Shown: positions 46,607 to 55,736, numbered from the stretch's first letter. The stretch: 64,000 nucleotides of DNA from Pseudoluteimonas sp044226035 (GCA_044226035.1 JBGAHT010000004.1:1-64000); one strand, 5' to 3'. Translations and numbers: made by a program. The notes: generated by a model not told the origin, from the sequence alone.

Positions 46607-47371
46607 ATGCTGAAGATCGAAAACCTCCACGCCCGCGTCGCCGGCCGGGAAATCCTCAAGGGCCTCTCGCTCGAGGTGAAGCCCGGCGAAGTGCACGCGA
46701 TCATGGGCCCGAACGGCGCCGGCAAGTCCACGCTCGGCAACATCCTCGCCGGCCGCGACGGCTACGAAGTGACCGAAGGTTCGGTCGAGTTCGACGGCAA
46801 GCCGCTGCTGGAGCTCGAACCCGAGCAGCGCGCCGCCGCCGGCATGTTCCTCGCCTTCCAGTACCCGGTCGAGATCCCGGGCGTGAACAACACCTACTTC
46901 CTGCGCAGCGCGCTCAACGCGCAGCGCAAGGCGCGCGGCGAGGCGGAACTGGATTCGATGCAGTTCCTCAAGCTGGTGCGCGAGAAGATCAAGGTGCTGC
47001 ACCTGCCCGACAGCCTGCTCAACCGCGGCGTGAACGAAGGGTTTTCCGGCGGAGAGAAGAAGCGCAACGAGATCTTCCAGCTCGCGGTGCTGGAACCGAA
47101 GTTGGCGATCCTCGACGAAACCGACAGCGGCCTCGACATCGACGCGCTGAAATCCGTCGCCGACGGCGTGAATGCGCTGCGCGACGCCGATCGCAGCTTC
47201 CTCGTCATCACCCACTACCAGCGCCTGCTCGACTACATCAAGCCGGACGTGGTGCACGTGCTCGCCGATGGCCGCATCGTCGAAAGCGGTGGGCCGGAAC
47301 TCGCGCTGGAACTGGAAGCGCACGGCTACGCGTGGGTGAAGGATCGTATCGCCCCGGAAACGGCGGTTTGA
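46607..47371 (+). CDS. sufC: Fe-S assembly ATPase SufC
   Basis: 254 residues from ATG at 46607; an ATG at 46592 would add five residues. ABC-type ATPase with Walker A GPNGAGKST (34-42), the signature FSGGEKKRNEI and Walker B LAILDETDSGLD. It powers conformational change of the SufBC2D scaffold. Third gene of the suf operon, separated from sufB by a palindromic repeat; it ends 1 bp before sufD. Confidence 0.95.
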   Translation: MLKIENLHARVAGREILKGLSLEVKPGEVHAIMGPNGAGKSTLGNILAGRDGYEVTEGSVEFDGKPLLELEPEQRAAAGMFLAFQYPVEIPGVNNTYFLRSALNAQRKARGEAELDSMQFLKLVREKIKVLHLPDSLLNRGVNEGFSGGEKKRNEIFQLAVLEPKLAILDETDSGLDIDALKSVADGVNALRDADRSFLVITHYQRLLDYIKPDVVHVLADGRIVESGGPELALELEAHGYAWVKDRIAPETAV

Positions 47372-47372
47372 C

Positions 47373-48650
47373 ATGAGCGCCCTGCTCGATTCGCTCGCGA
47401 CCGGTTTCGACGGCGACGACGCGCGCCGCGCCGCGCTGGACGACGCGCTGCGCGATGGCCTGCCCGGCCCGCGCAGCGAACGCTGGAAATACACCTCGCT
47501 GCGCGCGCTGGAGCGCCGCAGCTTCGCGCCCGCCGACGCGCAGGCGCCGATCGCGTTGCCGGACGCCGCGCGGGCGGCGCTGGCCGCGATCCCGGCGCCG
47601 CGCATGGTGTTCGTCAACGGGCGGTTCGACGCCGCGCTGAGCGACCTGTCCGCGTTGCCCGCGACGGTCGTCCTGCGCAGCCTGCCCGAGGCGCTGGCCG
47701 ACCCCGATCCGCGCACGGCCAACTTCATGCAGCGCCGCCACGCGCGCGCCGACGAGGTGTTCGCGCGGCTCAATACCGCGCTCGCCGCCGACGGCTTCGT
47801 GCTGCGCCTGGCCGAGAACGCGCGCCTGGCCGCGCCGCTGCACGTCGTGTTCGCCGGCGCGCCGGCCGATGCCGACCAGGCCTGGCACCTGCGCCATTTC
47901 ATCGAACTGCGCCGCGGCGCGGAGGCCACGGTCGTCGAGCACCACCTCGGCCTCGGCGACCACGCGCACCTGGGCAACGCGCTGCTGCACGCGCACCTCG
48001 CCGCCGGCGCGCGGCTGCGCCACGTCCGCGTGCAGGACGAGGCCGCGCGCGCCACGCTGTTCGCGCGCACCGACGCGGTGCTCGCGCGCGAGGCGCAATA
48101 CCAGCGACTCGACCTCGATCTCGGCGCCGCGCTGTCGCGGCACGAACTGAACGTGCGCCTCGAGGGCGAGCGCGCGATGCTGCAGGCCGACGGCGTGCTG
48201 CTGGGCGACGGCCGCCGCCACGTCGACACCCGCCTCGGCATCGAGCACATCGCCCGCGACACCGGCTGTTCGCTGGCCTGGCGCGGCCTCGCGGCGGGGC
48301 GTTCGCGCGCGGTGTTCCATGGCGGGATCGTGATCCGCGCCGGCGCCGACGGCAGCGAGGCCGCGTTGTCGAACAAGAACCTGCTGCTGTCGGAACACGC
48401 GGAAATCGACACCCAGCCGGTGCTCGAGATCCACGCCGACGAAGTGAAGGCCGCGCACGGCGCCACCGTCGGCCAGCTCGACGCGACCGCGCTGTTCTAC
48501 CTGCGCTCGCGCGGAATCCCGGAAGCCGATGCGCGCCGGTTGCTGACCGCCGCGTTCTGCCGCGAGATCGTCGCCGGCATCGACGACGAGGCGCTGCGCA
48601 CGCCGCTCGAAGCGGCGCTGGAACGCGCGCTGGCGAGGATCGACGCATGA
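47373..48650 (+). CDS. sufD: Fe-S cluster assembly protein SufD
   Basis: 425 residues. SufD pairs with SufB; ERWKYTSLRALERR near residue 30 and a C-terminal SHGA-type region (AHGATVGQLDATALFYLRSRGI) are typical. The His in KAAHGATVG corresponds to the cluster-assembly site shared with SufB. ATG at 47373 follows the sufC stop by one base, and its own stop overlaps sufS. Confidence 0.94.
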   Translation: MSALLDSLATGFDGDDARRAALDDALRDGLPGPRSERWKYTSLRALERRSFAPADAQAPIALPDAARAALAAIPAPRMVFVNGRFDAALSDLSALPATVVLRSLPEALADPDPRTANFMQRRHARADEVFARLNTALAADGFVLRLAENARLAAPLHVVFAGAPADADQAWHLRHFIELRRGAEATVVEHHLGLGDHAHLGNALLHAHLAAGARLRHVRVQDEAARATLFARTDAVLAREAQYQRLDLDLGAALSRHELNVRLEGERAMLQADGVLLGDGRRHVDTRLGIEHIARDTGCSLAWRGLAAGRSRAVFHGGIVIRAGADGSEAALSNKNLLLSEHAEIDTQPVLEIHADEVKAAHGATVGQLDATALFYLRSRGIPEADARRLLTAAFCREIVAGIDDEALRTPLEAALERALARIDA

Positions 48651-49876
48651 GTTCCGATCCCACCGTCGACTGGAACGCGATCCGCGACGATTTCCCGCTG
48701 CTGCGGCGCGAAGTCCACGGCAAGCCGCTGGTGTACCTGGATTCGGCGAACACCAGCCAGAAGCCGGCGACGGTGATCGAGGCCGTCGACGATTTCTACC
48801 GTCGCCGCAACGCCAACGTCAGCCGCGCCGTGCACGCGCTCGGGGCCGAGGCGACCGAGGCCTACGAGGCCGCGCGCGGCAAGCTCGCCGCCTTCGCCAA
48901 CGTGCGCGCCGACGACATCGTCCTGTGCAGCGGCACCACCTTCGCGATCAACCTGGCCGCGTATTCGTGGGCCTTGCCGCGGCTGAAGCCGGGCGATTCC
49001 ATCCTGCTCACGCGCATGGAACACCATGCCAACATCGTGCCGTGGCAGCTGGTCGCGCAGCGCACCGGCGCGAGGATCAAGGTCGCCGACATCCGCGAGG
49101 ACGGCACGCTCGACCTCGACGCGCTGTTCGCGGCGATGACGCCGGACGTGAAGCTGCTCGGCGTGACCCATGTGTCGAACGTGCTCGGCACCATCAACCC
49201 GGTGCGCGAGATCTGCCGCGAGGCGCGCAGGCGCGGCATCGCGACCCTGGTCGACGGCTCGCAGGCGATGCCGCACATGCCGGTCGACATCGCCGCCGTC
49301 GGCTGCGATTTCTACGCCTTCACCGGGCACAAGATGTGCGGCCCGACCGGCACCGGCGCGCTGTGGGCGCGGCGCGAGCACCTCGAGGCGATGCCGCCCT
49401 TCCTCGGCGGCGGCGAGATGATCCGCGAAGTGCGCTTCGAAGGCACCGTGTTCAACGACCCGCCGCACAAGTTCGAGGCCGGGACGCCGAACATCGCCGG
49501 CCACGTCGGGCTCGGCGCGGCCACGGATTACCTTTCGGCCATCGGCATGGCCGGCATCGCCGCGCGCGAAGCCGAACTGCTGGCGCATGCGACCGAAGAA
49601 CTGCGGAAAGTCGACGGGCTGCGCATCATCGGCACCGCGCCGCACAAGGCCGCAGTGATCAGCTTCCTGATCGCAGGCGCGCACGCCCACGACCTCGCCA
49701 CCCTGCTCGACCTCGAGGGCGTGGCGGTGCGTTCCGGGCACCACTGCGCGCACCCGCTCATGCAGTTCTACGGCGTGCCCGCGACCTGCCGCGCCTCCTT
49801 CGCGTTCTACAACACGCACGCGGAAGTCGAGGCCTTCGTGACCGCCCTGCGCAAGGTGCGCACACTGCTCGCATGA
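48647..49876 (+). CDS. sufS: cysteine desulfurase SufS
   Basis: 409 residues. PLP enzyme that takes sulfur from cysteine for Fe-S clusters. Lys229 in FTGHKMCGPTG binds PLP and Cys367 in RSGHHCAHPL carries the persulfide. The short active-site loop RSGHHCAHP marks group II (SufS) rather than IscS. ATG overlaps the sufD stop (ATGA) and the GNAT start overlaps its stop. Confidence 0.96.
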   Translation: MSSDPTVDWNAIRDDFPLLRREVHGKPLVYLDSANTSQKPATVIEAVDDFYRRRNANVSRAVHALGAEATEAYEAARGKLAAFANVRADDIVLCSGTTFAINLAAYSWALPRLKPGDSILLTRMEHHANIVPWQLVAQRTGARIKVADIREDGTLDLDALFAAMTPDVKLLGVTHVSNVLGTINPVREICREARRRGIATLVDGSQAMPHMPVDIAAVGCDFYAFTGHKMCGPTGTGALWARREHLEAMPPFLGGGEMIREVRFEGTVFNDPPHKFEAGTPNIAGHVGLGAATDYLSAIGMAGIAAREAELLAHATEELRKVDGLRIIGTAPHKAAVISFLIAGAHAHDLATLLDLEGVAVRSGHHCAHPLMQFYGVPATCRASFAFYNTHAEVEAFVTALRKVRTLLA

Positions 49877-50412
49877 ACACGATCGCCTTCCGCGACGCCG
49901 GGGAAGCGGACATCCCGGCACTGGTGGCGCTGGTGACCTCGGCCTATCGCGGCGACGCCAGCCGCGTCGGCTGGACCACCGAAGCCGACCTGCTCGACGG
50001 CAACCGGATCGACCCGGAAGTGCTGCGCGGCGACATCGCGCGCGCCGGCAGCCGGGTATTGCTGGCCGAACGCGCGGACGACGGCGCGGCGCGCGAACTG
50101 CTCGGCTGCGCGCACGTGAGCATCGAGGACGGCGCCGGCTACTTCGGCATGTTCTCGGTGCGGCCCGAACTGCAGGGCGCGGGCATCGGCAAGCACCTGC
50201 TGGCCGAAGCCGAACGCATCGTGCGCGAGGAATGGAAACTGCCGGCGATGCGCATGACCGTGATCGACGTGCGCGACGAACTGGTCGCGTTCTACGAACG
50301 CCGCGGTTACCGCCGCACCGGGATCAAGAAGCCGTTCCCCGCCACCGATCCGCGCTTCGGCCTGCCCAAGCGCGACGACCTGCGCTTCGAAGTGCTGGAG
50401 AAGGCGTTGTGA
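49873..50412 (+). CDS. GNAT family N-acetyltransferase
   Basis: 179 residues. Acetyl-CoA motif A is VRPELQGAGIGKHLL (around 96-110), followed by FYERRGYRRTG near the C-terminus. The substrate is unknown. It is translationally coupled to sufS and to the Rieske gene, so it belongs to the suf operon, as often found in xanthomonads; whether it acts on Fe-S proteins is not known. Confidence 0.85.
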   Translation: MNTIAFRDAGEADIPALVALVTSAYRGDASRVGWTTEADLLDGNRIDPEVLRGDIARAGSRVLLAERADDGAARELLGCAHVSIEDGAGYFGMFSVRPELQGAGIGKHLLAEAERIVREEWKLPAMRMTVIDVRDELVAFYERRGYRRTGIKKPFPATDPRFGLPKRDDLRFEVLEKAL

Positions 50413-50732
50413 GCGCGCGCTGGCTGCGCGCCTGCGCGAGCGGCGAACTGCTGCCCGGCGAAACCACGGTCGCCTGGGACGGCGACACGCCGATCCTGGT
50501 CGTGAACATCGACGGCGATTGCTACGCGCTCGAGGACCGCTGCACGCACGAGGATTTCGAGCTGTCGGCCGGGGCGTTCGACCCCGGCGCGGCCACCATC
50601 GAATGCGTGCTGCATGGCTCCAGGTTCGACGTTCGCGACGGGCGCGCGCTCAACCCGCCGGCGTACGCGCCGGTGCGGACCTACCGTACGAAGATCGAAG
50701 ACGACGCGGTCTGGATCCTGGTCGACGACTGA
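50409..50732 (+). CDS. Rieske-type [2Fe-2S] ferredoxin
   Basis: 107 residues from GTG at 50409, which overlaps the GNAT stop. The Rieske ligands are readable: Cys45/His47 in CTHEDF and Cys66/His69 in CVLHGSRFD. Such small proteins donate electrons to dioxygenases or serve cluster assembly. As the last gene of the suf operon it may carry electrons for assembly or be a convenient cluster target. Confidence 0.92.
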   Translation: MSARWLRACASGELLPGETTVAWDGDTPILVVNIDGDCYALEDRCTHEDFELSAGAFDPGAATIECVLHGSRFDVRDGRALNPPAYAPVRTYRTKIEDDAVWILVDD

Positions 50733-50765
50733 AATTCCTGCGGATTTCCACATCGACTGCAATGA

Positions 50766-50868
50766 TTGAAGCAGGCGGGAGGGCGGCTTCTCTCCTCCAT
50801 CGCGGGTTCGGCAAAAGCCGCGCCCACCGCCCGGACGCCTTTCCGGTCGTCGCCTGCCAAGCCCGAGC
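50766..50868. repeat. family E repeat, copy 1
   Basis: Begins TGAAGCAGGCGGGAGGGCGG and ends CCTTTCCGGTCGTCGCCTGC. The ends GCAGGCG/CGCCTGC pair, and a GCGGGTTCGGC...GCCGCGC hairpin lies inside. Two further copies follow at 51083 and 51185. Confidence 0.85.
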
Positions 50869-50981
50869 TTATAGCGTCACGCCGCTATGTGCATACGCCA
50901 TTCATTGCGCGCGCAAGACGCGAGAACTCGCACTCACCCTTGAAGCAGCCTTGGCCGATCTCGGGACTCGGATGAAAAGCG

Positions 50982-51060
50982 GGGATCCAGCGTCTTTGCT
51001 TTTCGACAACGAAGAACAAAGACACTGGACTCCCGCCTACGCGGGAGTGACGAGCAAAAG
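50982..51060. repeat. family F hairpin repeat
   Basis: CCAGCGTCTTTG and CAAAGACACTGG are near-perfect inverted arms, followed by ACTCCCGCCTACGCGGGAGT (51029-51048), a perfect stem with loop CTAC, and TGACG. The 'CTCCCGC...GCGGGAGTGACG' motif is a dispersed repeat in many proteobacteria. Confidence 0.8.
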
Positions 51061-51082
51061 CAGATGGTCAGTGCCCATGAAT

Positions 51083-51173
51083 GAAGAAGGCAGGCGGGAG
51101 GGCGGCTTCTCTCCTCCATCGCGGGGCGCATCGCACCCAACTGCACGGACGCCTTTCCGGTCGTCGTCTGCCT
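51083..51173. repeat. family E repeat, copy 2
   Basis: Begins GAAGGCAGGCGGGAGGGCGG and ends CCTTTCCGGTCGTCGTCTGC. The inner hairpin differs from copies 1 and 3, whereas the outer 35 bp on each side are conserved. Confidence 0.85.
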
Positions 51174-51184
51174 AGGCCGATAGG

Positions 51185-51275
51185 TTGAAGCAGGCGGGAG
51201 GGCGGCCGTTCCTCCATCGCCGATTCGGCTTTCGCCGCGTCCGCTGTCCGGAAGCCTTTCCGGTCGTCGCCTGCC
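51185..51275. repeat. family E repeat, copy 3
   Basis: Begins TTGAAGCAGGCGGGAGGGCG and ends CCTTTCCGGTCGTCGCCTGC, with GCCGATTCGGC and CGCCGCG inside. It begins 12 bp after copy 2 ends. Confidence 0.85.
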
Positions 51276-51368
51276 TATTCCTATGCTATCGCTTGGCTTC
51301 CCGTCGCGATTTATCAAAGCAAGTATCGGCCTACATCCAGGAGCCTGGCGACAATAACGAATTGTCAT

Positions 51369-51383
51369 TGCGAATGATTCGCA
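51369..51383. promoter_or_regulatory. Fur-box-like 7-1-7 inverted repeat
   Basis: TGCGAAT-G-ATTCGCA is a perfect 7-1-7 inverted repeat 11 bp before the receptor start. GTCATTGCGAATGATTCGC around it resembles the GATAATGATAATCATTATC Fur site. Iron-repressed control of a siderophore receptor is expected. Confidence 0.65.
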
Positions 51384-51394
51384 TTTGCGATTAA

Positions 51395-53755
51395 ATGCGA
51401 CCCTCGCCCGCAACCCGCAAGGCCCGCAACCCCATGCCGCCCATCCAGAGCAGGAAACACGGCCGCACTCCCTTCCAGATCGGCAAGCCCCTGGGCATCG
51501 CCTCGCTGCTGGCCGGCGGCGTGCTCGCCCTGCCGGCCGCCGCGCAGGTGGCCAGCCCGGACGGCGGCGACTCGGACCGCGCCGGGACCCTGGACAAGGT
51601 CATGGTGGAGGCCTCCCGCCTGAAGTATTCGAACGCGTCGCTGTCCTCGCCCAAGTTCGCCCAGCCGCTGCTCGACACCACGCGCACGGCGACGGTGATC
51701 GGCAGCGACCTGTTCAACGAACAGGGCGCGGGCACGCTGGTCGAGGCGCTGCGCAACAGCCCCGGCGTGGGCACGTTCTACGCCGGCGAAAACGGCAGCA
51801 CCAGCACCGGCGACGCGGTGTACATGCGCGGCTTCGATTCCTCCGGCAGCATCTACGTCGACGGCGTGCGCGACCTGGGCACGGTGTCGCGCGACGTGTT
51901 CAACATCCAGCAGGTGGAAGTGGTCAAGGGCGCGGCCGGCACCGACTTCGGCCGCACTTCCCCGACCGGCGCGATCAACCTGGTCAGCAAGCAACCGACC
52001 CTGCGCGACGCGGCGTCGGCGAGCCTGTCCTGGGGCAGCGCCGGGCAGGCGCGCGCGATCGCCGACTTCAACCACGCGATCGGCGGAACCAGCGCGTTCC
52101 GCATCAACCTCATGGCGCAGGACAGCGGCGTGCCCGGTCGCAACGTGGTGGAGAACGATCGCTGGGGCATCGCGCCGACGCTGGCGTTCGGCCTCGGCAC
52201 CGCGACGCGGGTGTACCTCGATTTCCTGCACGTGGAACAGGACAACGTGCCCGACGGCTTCGTGCCGACGATCGGCCTGCCGGGCTATTCCTCGCCCGAT
52301 CCGGCGCGCCCGTGGCTCGCCGACGCGCCGAAGGTCGACCGCAGCAACTACTACGGCACCGACGCCGACCACGACGACCAGGCCATCGACATGGCCACCG
52401 TGCGCGTGGAACACGATTTCGAAAACGGCCTGCGGCTGCAGAACACCACGCGCTGGGGCCGCAACTCGCAGGACTACCTGCTGACCTCGTGGCGCGCGAC
52501 CGCGGCCAACCTGTCCACGCCGGACGTCGACGACCCCACGACCTGGACCATCGCCCGCGACTTGCCGACATTCAAGGACCAGGACAACACCATCCTCGCC
52601 AACCAGGCCAACTTCAGCCTGCATGCCGGACAGGCGGGCGGCCTGCGCAACGATCTTTCCGCCGGCATCGAATTCAGCCGCGAGACGCTCAAGACCCGGG
52701 GCATCGCTGCGCTGGGCGGAACCGCATGGCCCGCCGCCAACCTCTACGATCCGGATCCGCGCGTCGCCGGCCTGGCCTGGGGACCGAACGGCGCGTTCTC
52801 GCACGCCCGCACCGACACCGTCGCCGCCTACGCCTTCGACACCGTGCATTTCGACGAACGCTGGCAGGCCAACGCCGGCGTGCGCTTCGACCGCTACCGC
52901 ACCGAGCTCGACGGCATGATCGTCTGCTCGACGACCCGCGCGCCGTTTTGCGGATCGCTGCCGGCCGGCTCGCTGGTGGCCAACGACGGCCGTTCGCGCG
53001 ACACGTTGTTCAGCTGGAACGTCGGCGTGCTGTACAAGCCGGCCCCGAACGGCAGCGTCTACGCGAACTACGCCACCTCGCAACAGCCTCCGGGCGGCGC
53101 GACGCTGGAACTGAGCAACGCCGCCAACAACGCCAACAACCCGATCTTCGACCCGCAGCGGGCGAAGACCGCCGAACTCGGCACCAAATGGGAACTGGCC
53201 GGCGGCAAGCTGCTGCTGGGCGGCGCGCTGTACGACACCCGCATCGGCAACGAAGTGATCGTCGACCCGACCGACAACACCGCCTACCTCCAGTCCGGCG
53301 AGAAGCGCGTGCGCGGCATCGAGCTGTCGGCGATCGGCCGCGTCACCGACGCGTGGTCGCTCTCGGCCGGCTACACGCTCATGGACGCCGACGTGGCGCA
53401 GGGCCCGGCGGTGAGCGCGGACGGTTCGGCCAACCTCGCCTACACGCCGCGCAGCGCGTTCACCGGCTGGACCAGCTACGACTTCGGCAACGGCTTCAGC
53501 ATCGGCGGCGGCGCGCGCTACAACGGCCGGATGCGCCGCGGCAGCGACAGCGCGATCGGCACGCCCGCCTACATCGAGGCTTACTGGGTCGCGGACGCGA
53601 TGGCGAGCTACGCCTTCAGCGAGGCGTTCGACCTGCGCCTCAACCTGTACAACCTGTTCGACCGGGAATACGTCGCCGCGATCAACAAGAGCGGCTACCG
53701 CTACATCCCCGGCACGCCGCGCACGGCGCTGCTCACCGCCAACTTCCGTTTCTGA
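51395..53755 (+). CDS. fiu: TonB-dependent siderophore receptor (Fiu-like)
   Basis: 786 residues. A long signal region ends in ALPAAAQ; the plug domain (about 75-200) has TVIGSDLFNEQGAGTLVEAL and MRGFDSSGSIYVDGVRD, and the barrel ends in TANFRF with a terminal Phe. It imports ferric catecholate siderophores across the outer membrane with TonB energy. The neighbours piuC and a PepSY-helix gene are the usual partners of Fiu-type receptors. An ATG at 51434 is a possible start that would shorten the leader by 13 residues. A Fur-box-like site precedes it. Confidence 0.92.
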   Translation: MRPSPATRKARNPMPPIQSRKHGRTPFQIGKPLGIASLLAGGVLALPAAAQVASPDGGDSDRAGTLDKVMVEASRLKYSNASLSSPKFAQPLLDTTRTATVIGSDLFNEQGAGTLVEALRNSPGVGTFYAGENGSTSTGDAVYMRGFDSSGSIYVDGVRDLGTVSRDVFNIQQVEVVKGAAGTDFGRTSPTGAINLVSKQPTLRDAASASLSWGSAGQARAIADFNHAIGGTSAFRINLMAQDSGVPGRNVVENDRWGIAPTLAFGLGTATRVYLDFLHVEQDNVPDGFVPTIGLPGYSSPDPARPWLADAPKVDRSNYYGTDADHDDQAIDMATVRVEHDFENGLRLQNTTRWGRNSQDYLLTSWRATAANLSTPDVDDPTTWTIARDLPTFKDQDNTILANQANFSLHAGQAGGLRNDLSAGIEFSRETLKTRGIAALGGTAWPAANLYDPDPRVAGLAWGPNGAFSHARTDTVAAYAFDTVHFDERWQANAGVRFDRYRTELDGMIVCSTTRAPFCGSLPAGSLVANDGRSRDTLFSWNVGVLYKPAPNGSVYANYATSQQPPGGATLELSNAANNANNPIFDPQRAKTAELGTKWELAGGKLLLGGALYDTRIGNEVIVDPTDNTAYLQSGEKRVRGIELSAIGRVTDAWSLSAGYTLMDADVAQGPAVSADGSANLAYTPRSAFTGWTSYDFGNGFSIGGGARYNGRMRRGSDSAIGTPAYIEAYWVADAMASYAFSEAFDLRLNLYNLFDREYVAAINKSGYRYIPGTPRTALLTANFRF

Positions 53756-53770
53756 CCGGAGGCGACGGCC

Positions 53771-54448
53771 ATGCTGCTGCACATCCCAGGTATCCTCGAC
53801 CCGGCGCAGGCGGCGCGGATGCGGCAGCGGCTCGAGGCCGCGCGATGGATCGACGGCCGCGAGACCGTCGGCGCGCAGGGTGCGCAGGTCAAGCGCAACC
53901 TGCAGTTGCCCGACGCATCGCCCTTGCGCGCGGAACTCGCCGACGAAGTGCTGGCGGCCCTGGCCGCGAACCCGCTCTACCACGCGGCGGTGCTGCCGGC
54001 GAAGACCCTGCCGCCGCGCTTCAACCGCTACGAAGGCGGCGGCGAATACGGCATGCACGTGGACGGCGCGGCGATGGCGCTCGGCAACGGCGAATGGCTG
54101 CGCAGCGACGTGTCGTGCACGCTGTTCCTCGCCGACCCGGACAGCTACGACGGCGGCGAACTGGTCGTCAGCGACACCTATGGCGAGCACGAGGTGAAAC
54201 TGCCCGCCGGCGATTTGATCGTCTATCCGTCCGACAGCCTGCACCGGGTCGAACCGGTGACGCGCGGCGCGCGATTCGCGGCGTTCTTCTGGGTGCAGAG
54301 CCTGCTCCGCGACGCGCAACGCCGGCGCCTGCTGCTGGAACTCGACGGCGGCATCCAGCAACTGGCCGCTTCCGGCGCGGATCGCGACGCATTGCTGCGC
54401 CTGACCGGCGTGTACCACAACCTGCTGCGGCAATGGTCGGAGACCTGA
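53771..54448 (+). CDS. piuC: Fe2+/2-oxoglutarate-dependent dioxygenase PiuC
   Basis: 225 residues. PKHD-type hydroxylase: iron ligands His96, Asp98 (MHVDGA) and His158 (SDSLHRVEP), with Arg168 (GARFAAFFW) for 2-oxoglutarate. NRYEGGGEYGMHVD is a family signature. PiuC genes sit next to Fiu-like receptors in many bacteria and affect iron and siderophore-antibiotic uptake; the substrate is not settled. It starts 15 bp after the receptor stop and is surely co-transcribed. Confidence 0.93.
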   Translation: MLLHIPGILDPAQAARMRQRLEAARWIDGRETVGAQGAQVKRNLQLPDASPLRAELADEVLAALAANPLYHAAVLPAKTLPPRFNRYEGGGEYGMHVDGAAMALGNGEWLRSDVSCTLFLADPDSYDGGELVVSDTYGEHEVKLPAGDLIVYPSDSLHRVEPVTRGARFAAFFWVQSLLRDAQRRRLLLELDGGIQQLAASGADRDALLRLTGVYHNLLRQWSET

Positions 54449-54488
54449 GCGCCATGCCGTCCCGTTCCCGACCCGCGACGACCAACCG

Positions 54489-55142
54489 ATGACGCCCGAC
54501 ACCCTCGCCCGCAAGCGCGGCCCCGCGCTCTTCAACCACCACAAGACCCATCGCTGGATCCGCCAGATCCATTTGTGGATCGGCGCATGGGGCGCGCTCG
54601 CCGCGGTGCTGTACGGTTTCACCGGGCTGGTGATGAACCACCGGATGGGCGAAAACGCCTGGCCGCAGGGCGACAGCCGCGATGCCGGGGCGACGACGCT
54701 GCAAATTCCGGCCGAAGCGCGCACCTCGCCCGAACGACTCTCGCTGTGGCTGCAGGAAACGCAGGACCTCGACGTGCAATCGATCCGCAAGGGCGGGCCC
54801 GGCGGTCGCGGCGGCGATGCGGGGCAGCCGCCGAAGTGGAATTTCTCCGGCGGGACCGCCGCGCATTCGTGGCAGCTCGAATACGCGCCCGGCGCCGGCA
54901 CCGCCGAACTGAAGCGCAGCCGGCAGACGTTCCTCGCCGCGATCAACCGCCTGCACAAGGCGGTCGGCGGTGGCGTCGGCTGGCGGGTGCTGGCCGACAG
55001 CTTCGCGATCGCGATGGTCCTGCTCGGCCTGTCCGGGTTGTGGATGTGGGCGCGCGGGCGCAGCTACCGGCAGATGGTCGCGAGCGTGTCCTGCGCCTCG
55101 ACGCTGGTGTTCCTGCTGGTGGTGGTTCCGGCGCTTTTGTAG
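54489..55142 (+). CDS. PepSY-associated membrane protein
   Basis: 217 residues. Helices are at about 33-55 (IHLWIGAWGALAAVLYGFTGL), 165-185 (AIAMVLLGLSGLWMWARG) and 195-216; a periplasmic part lies between the first two. This matches the PepSY-associated TM family, whose members may be ferric reductases in siderophore loci. It follows piuC by 40 bp and is the third gene of the iron locus. Its stop lies 6 bp from the convergent HutD gene's stop. Confidence 0.85.
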   Translation: MTPDTLARKRGPALFNHHKTHRWIRQIHLWIGAWGALAAVLYGFTGLVMNHRMGENAWPQGDSRDAGATTLQIPAEARTSPERLSLWLQETQDLDVQSIRKGGPGGRGGDAGQPPKWNFSGGTAAHSWQLEYAPGAGTAELKRSRQTFLAAINRLHKAVGGGVGWRVLADSFAIAMVLLGLSGLWMWARGRSYRQMVASVSCASTLVFLLVVVPALL

Positions 55143-55148
55143 GCGCGG

Positions 55149-55736
55149 TCACGCCCGGGTCAGTTTGGCCAGCAGCAGTTCGCCGCCGCCTTCGAGCACG
55201 TGCCGCAGGCGGCCGTCGCCGGCTTCGAGCACCGCGCTGTCGCCGGCCTCGAGCGGCGGCAGGTCGCTGCCGTCGGCGAATGCCGCGCGACCCGACAGCA
55301 GGTGCACGGCCCAGGTGGTGCCGGGTTCGGCGAACAGCAGCATCGGCCCGACCAGCGGACGCCGCCAGAGCCGCGCGTCGAGGCGTTCGCGCCGCCACAT
55401 CAGGTTGAAGTCGTGGGTGCTGCCGTCGACGAGTTCGCCGCGCGCCTTGCGTTCGCCGGCGAAGCGCAATTGGTCGTGCGGCGGCAGCAGCGTGTGCGTG
55501 TCGCCGTCGTCGAACACGATGCGCAGTCCGTTGCCAGACAGCAGCACCAGTTCGCGATCGATGCCCGGGAACGCGGAAAACTCCGCATCGCGTTCGATCT
55601 CGGCGATCGACAGCCGCCAGTCCCAGTCGTCGACGTCCGGGACGCGCACGATCTCGCGGGTCCAGCCGAGCCCGTTCTTCCAGCGCACGCGCTGGTATTC
55701 GTTGGCGGGAATGACCCGGGATCGCGTTTCGCCCAT
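55149..55736 (-). CDS. HutD/Ves family cupin-like protein
   Basis: 195 residues. VIPANEYQRVRWKNGLGWTREI near the N-terminus and WRLSIAEIERDAEFSAFPGIDRELVLLSGNGL are HutD/Ves landmarks; these are bicupin-like proteins. HutD is linked to histidine use in Pseudomonas, but no hut genes are present here, so the role is uncertain. ATG at 55736. It lies downstream of hicB by 27 bp on the same strand. Confidence 0.85.
   Translation of the reverse strand: MGETRSRVIPANEYQRVRWKNGLGWTREIVRVPDVDDWDWRLSIAEIERDAEFSAFPGIDRELVLLSGNGLRIVFDDGDTHTLLPPHDQLRFAGERKARGELVDGSTHDFNLMWRRERLDARLWRRPLVGPMLLFAEPGTTWAVHLLSGRAAFADGSDLPPLEAGDSAVLEAGDGRLRHVLEGGGELLLAKLTRA

Larger units (their letters stand above)
50733..51394. 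other. 662-bp repeat-rich intergenic region
   Basis: No gene is supported here; the short reading frames have no ribosome site and read through repeats. It holds three copies of a 90- to 103-bp repeat, one hairpin repeat of another family, and a Fur-box-like inverted repeat just before the siderophore receptor gene. Confidence 0.7.

Noticed and set aside
50766..50975. Small reading frames in the suf-fiu intergenic region
   Set aside because: They run through dispersed repeats, have no ribosome sites, and their translations only echo the repeat sequence.
50766..51275. Possible CRISPR array in the three-copy repeat region
   Set aside because: Units are about 95 bp with conserved ends and a variable hairpin core, spacing is unequal (12 and 215 bp), and there are no cas genes.
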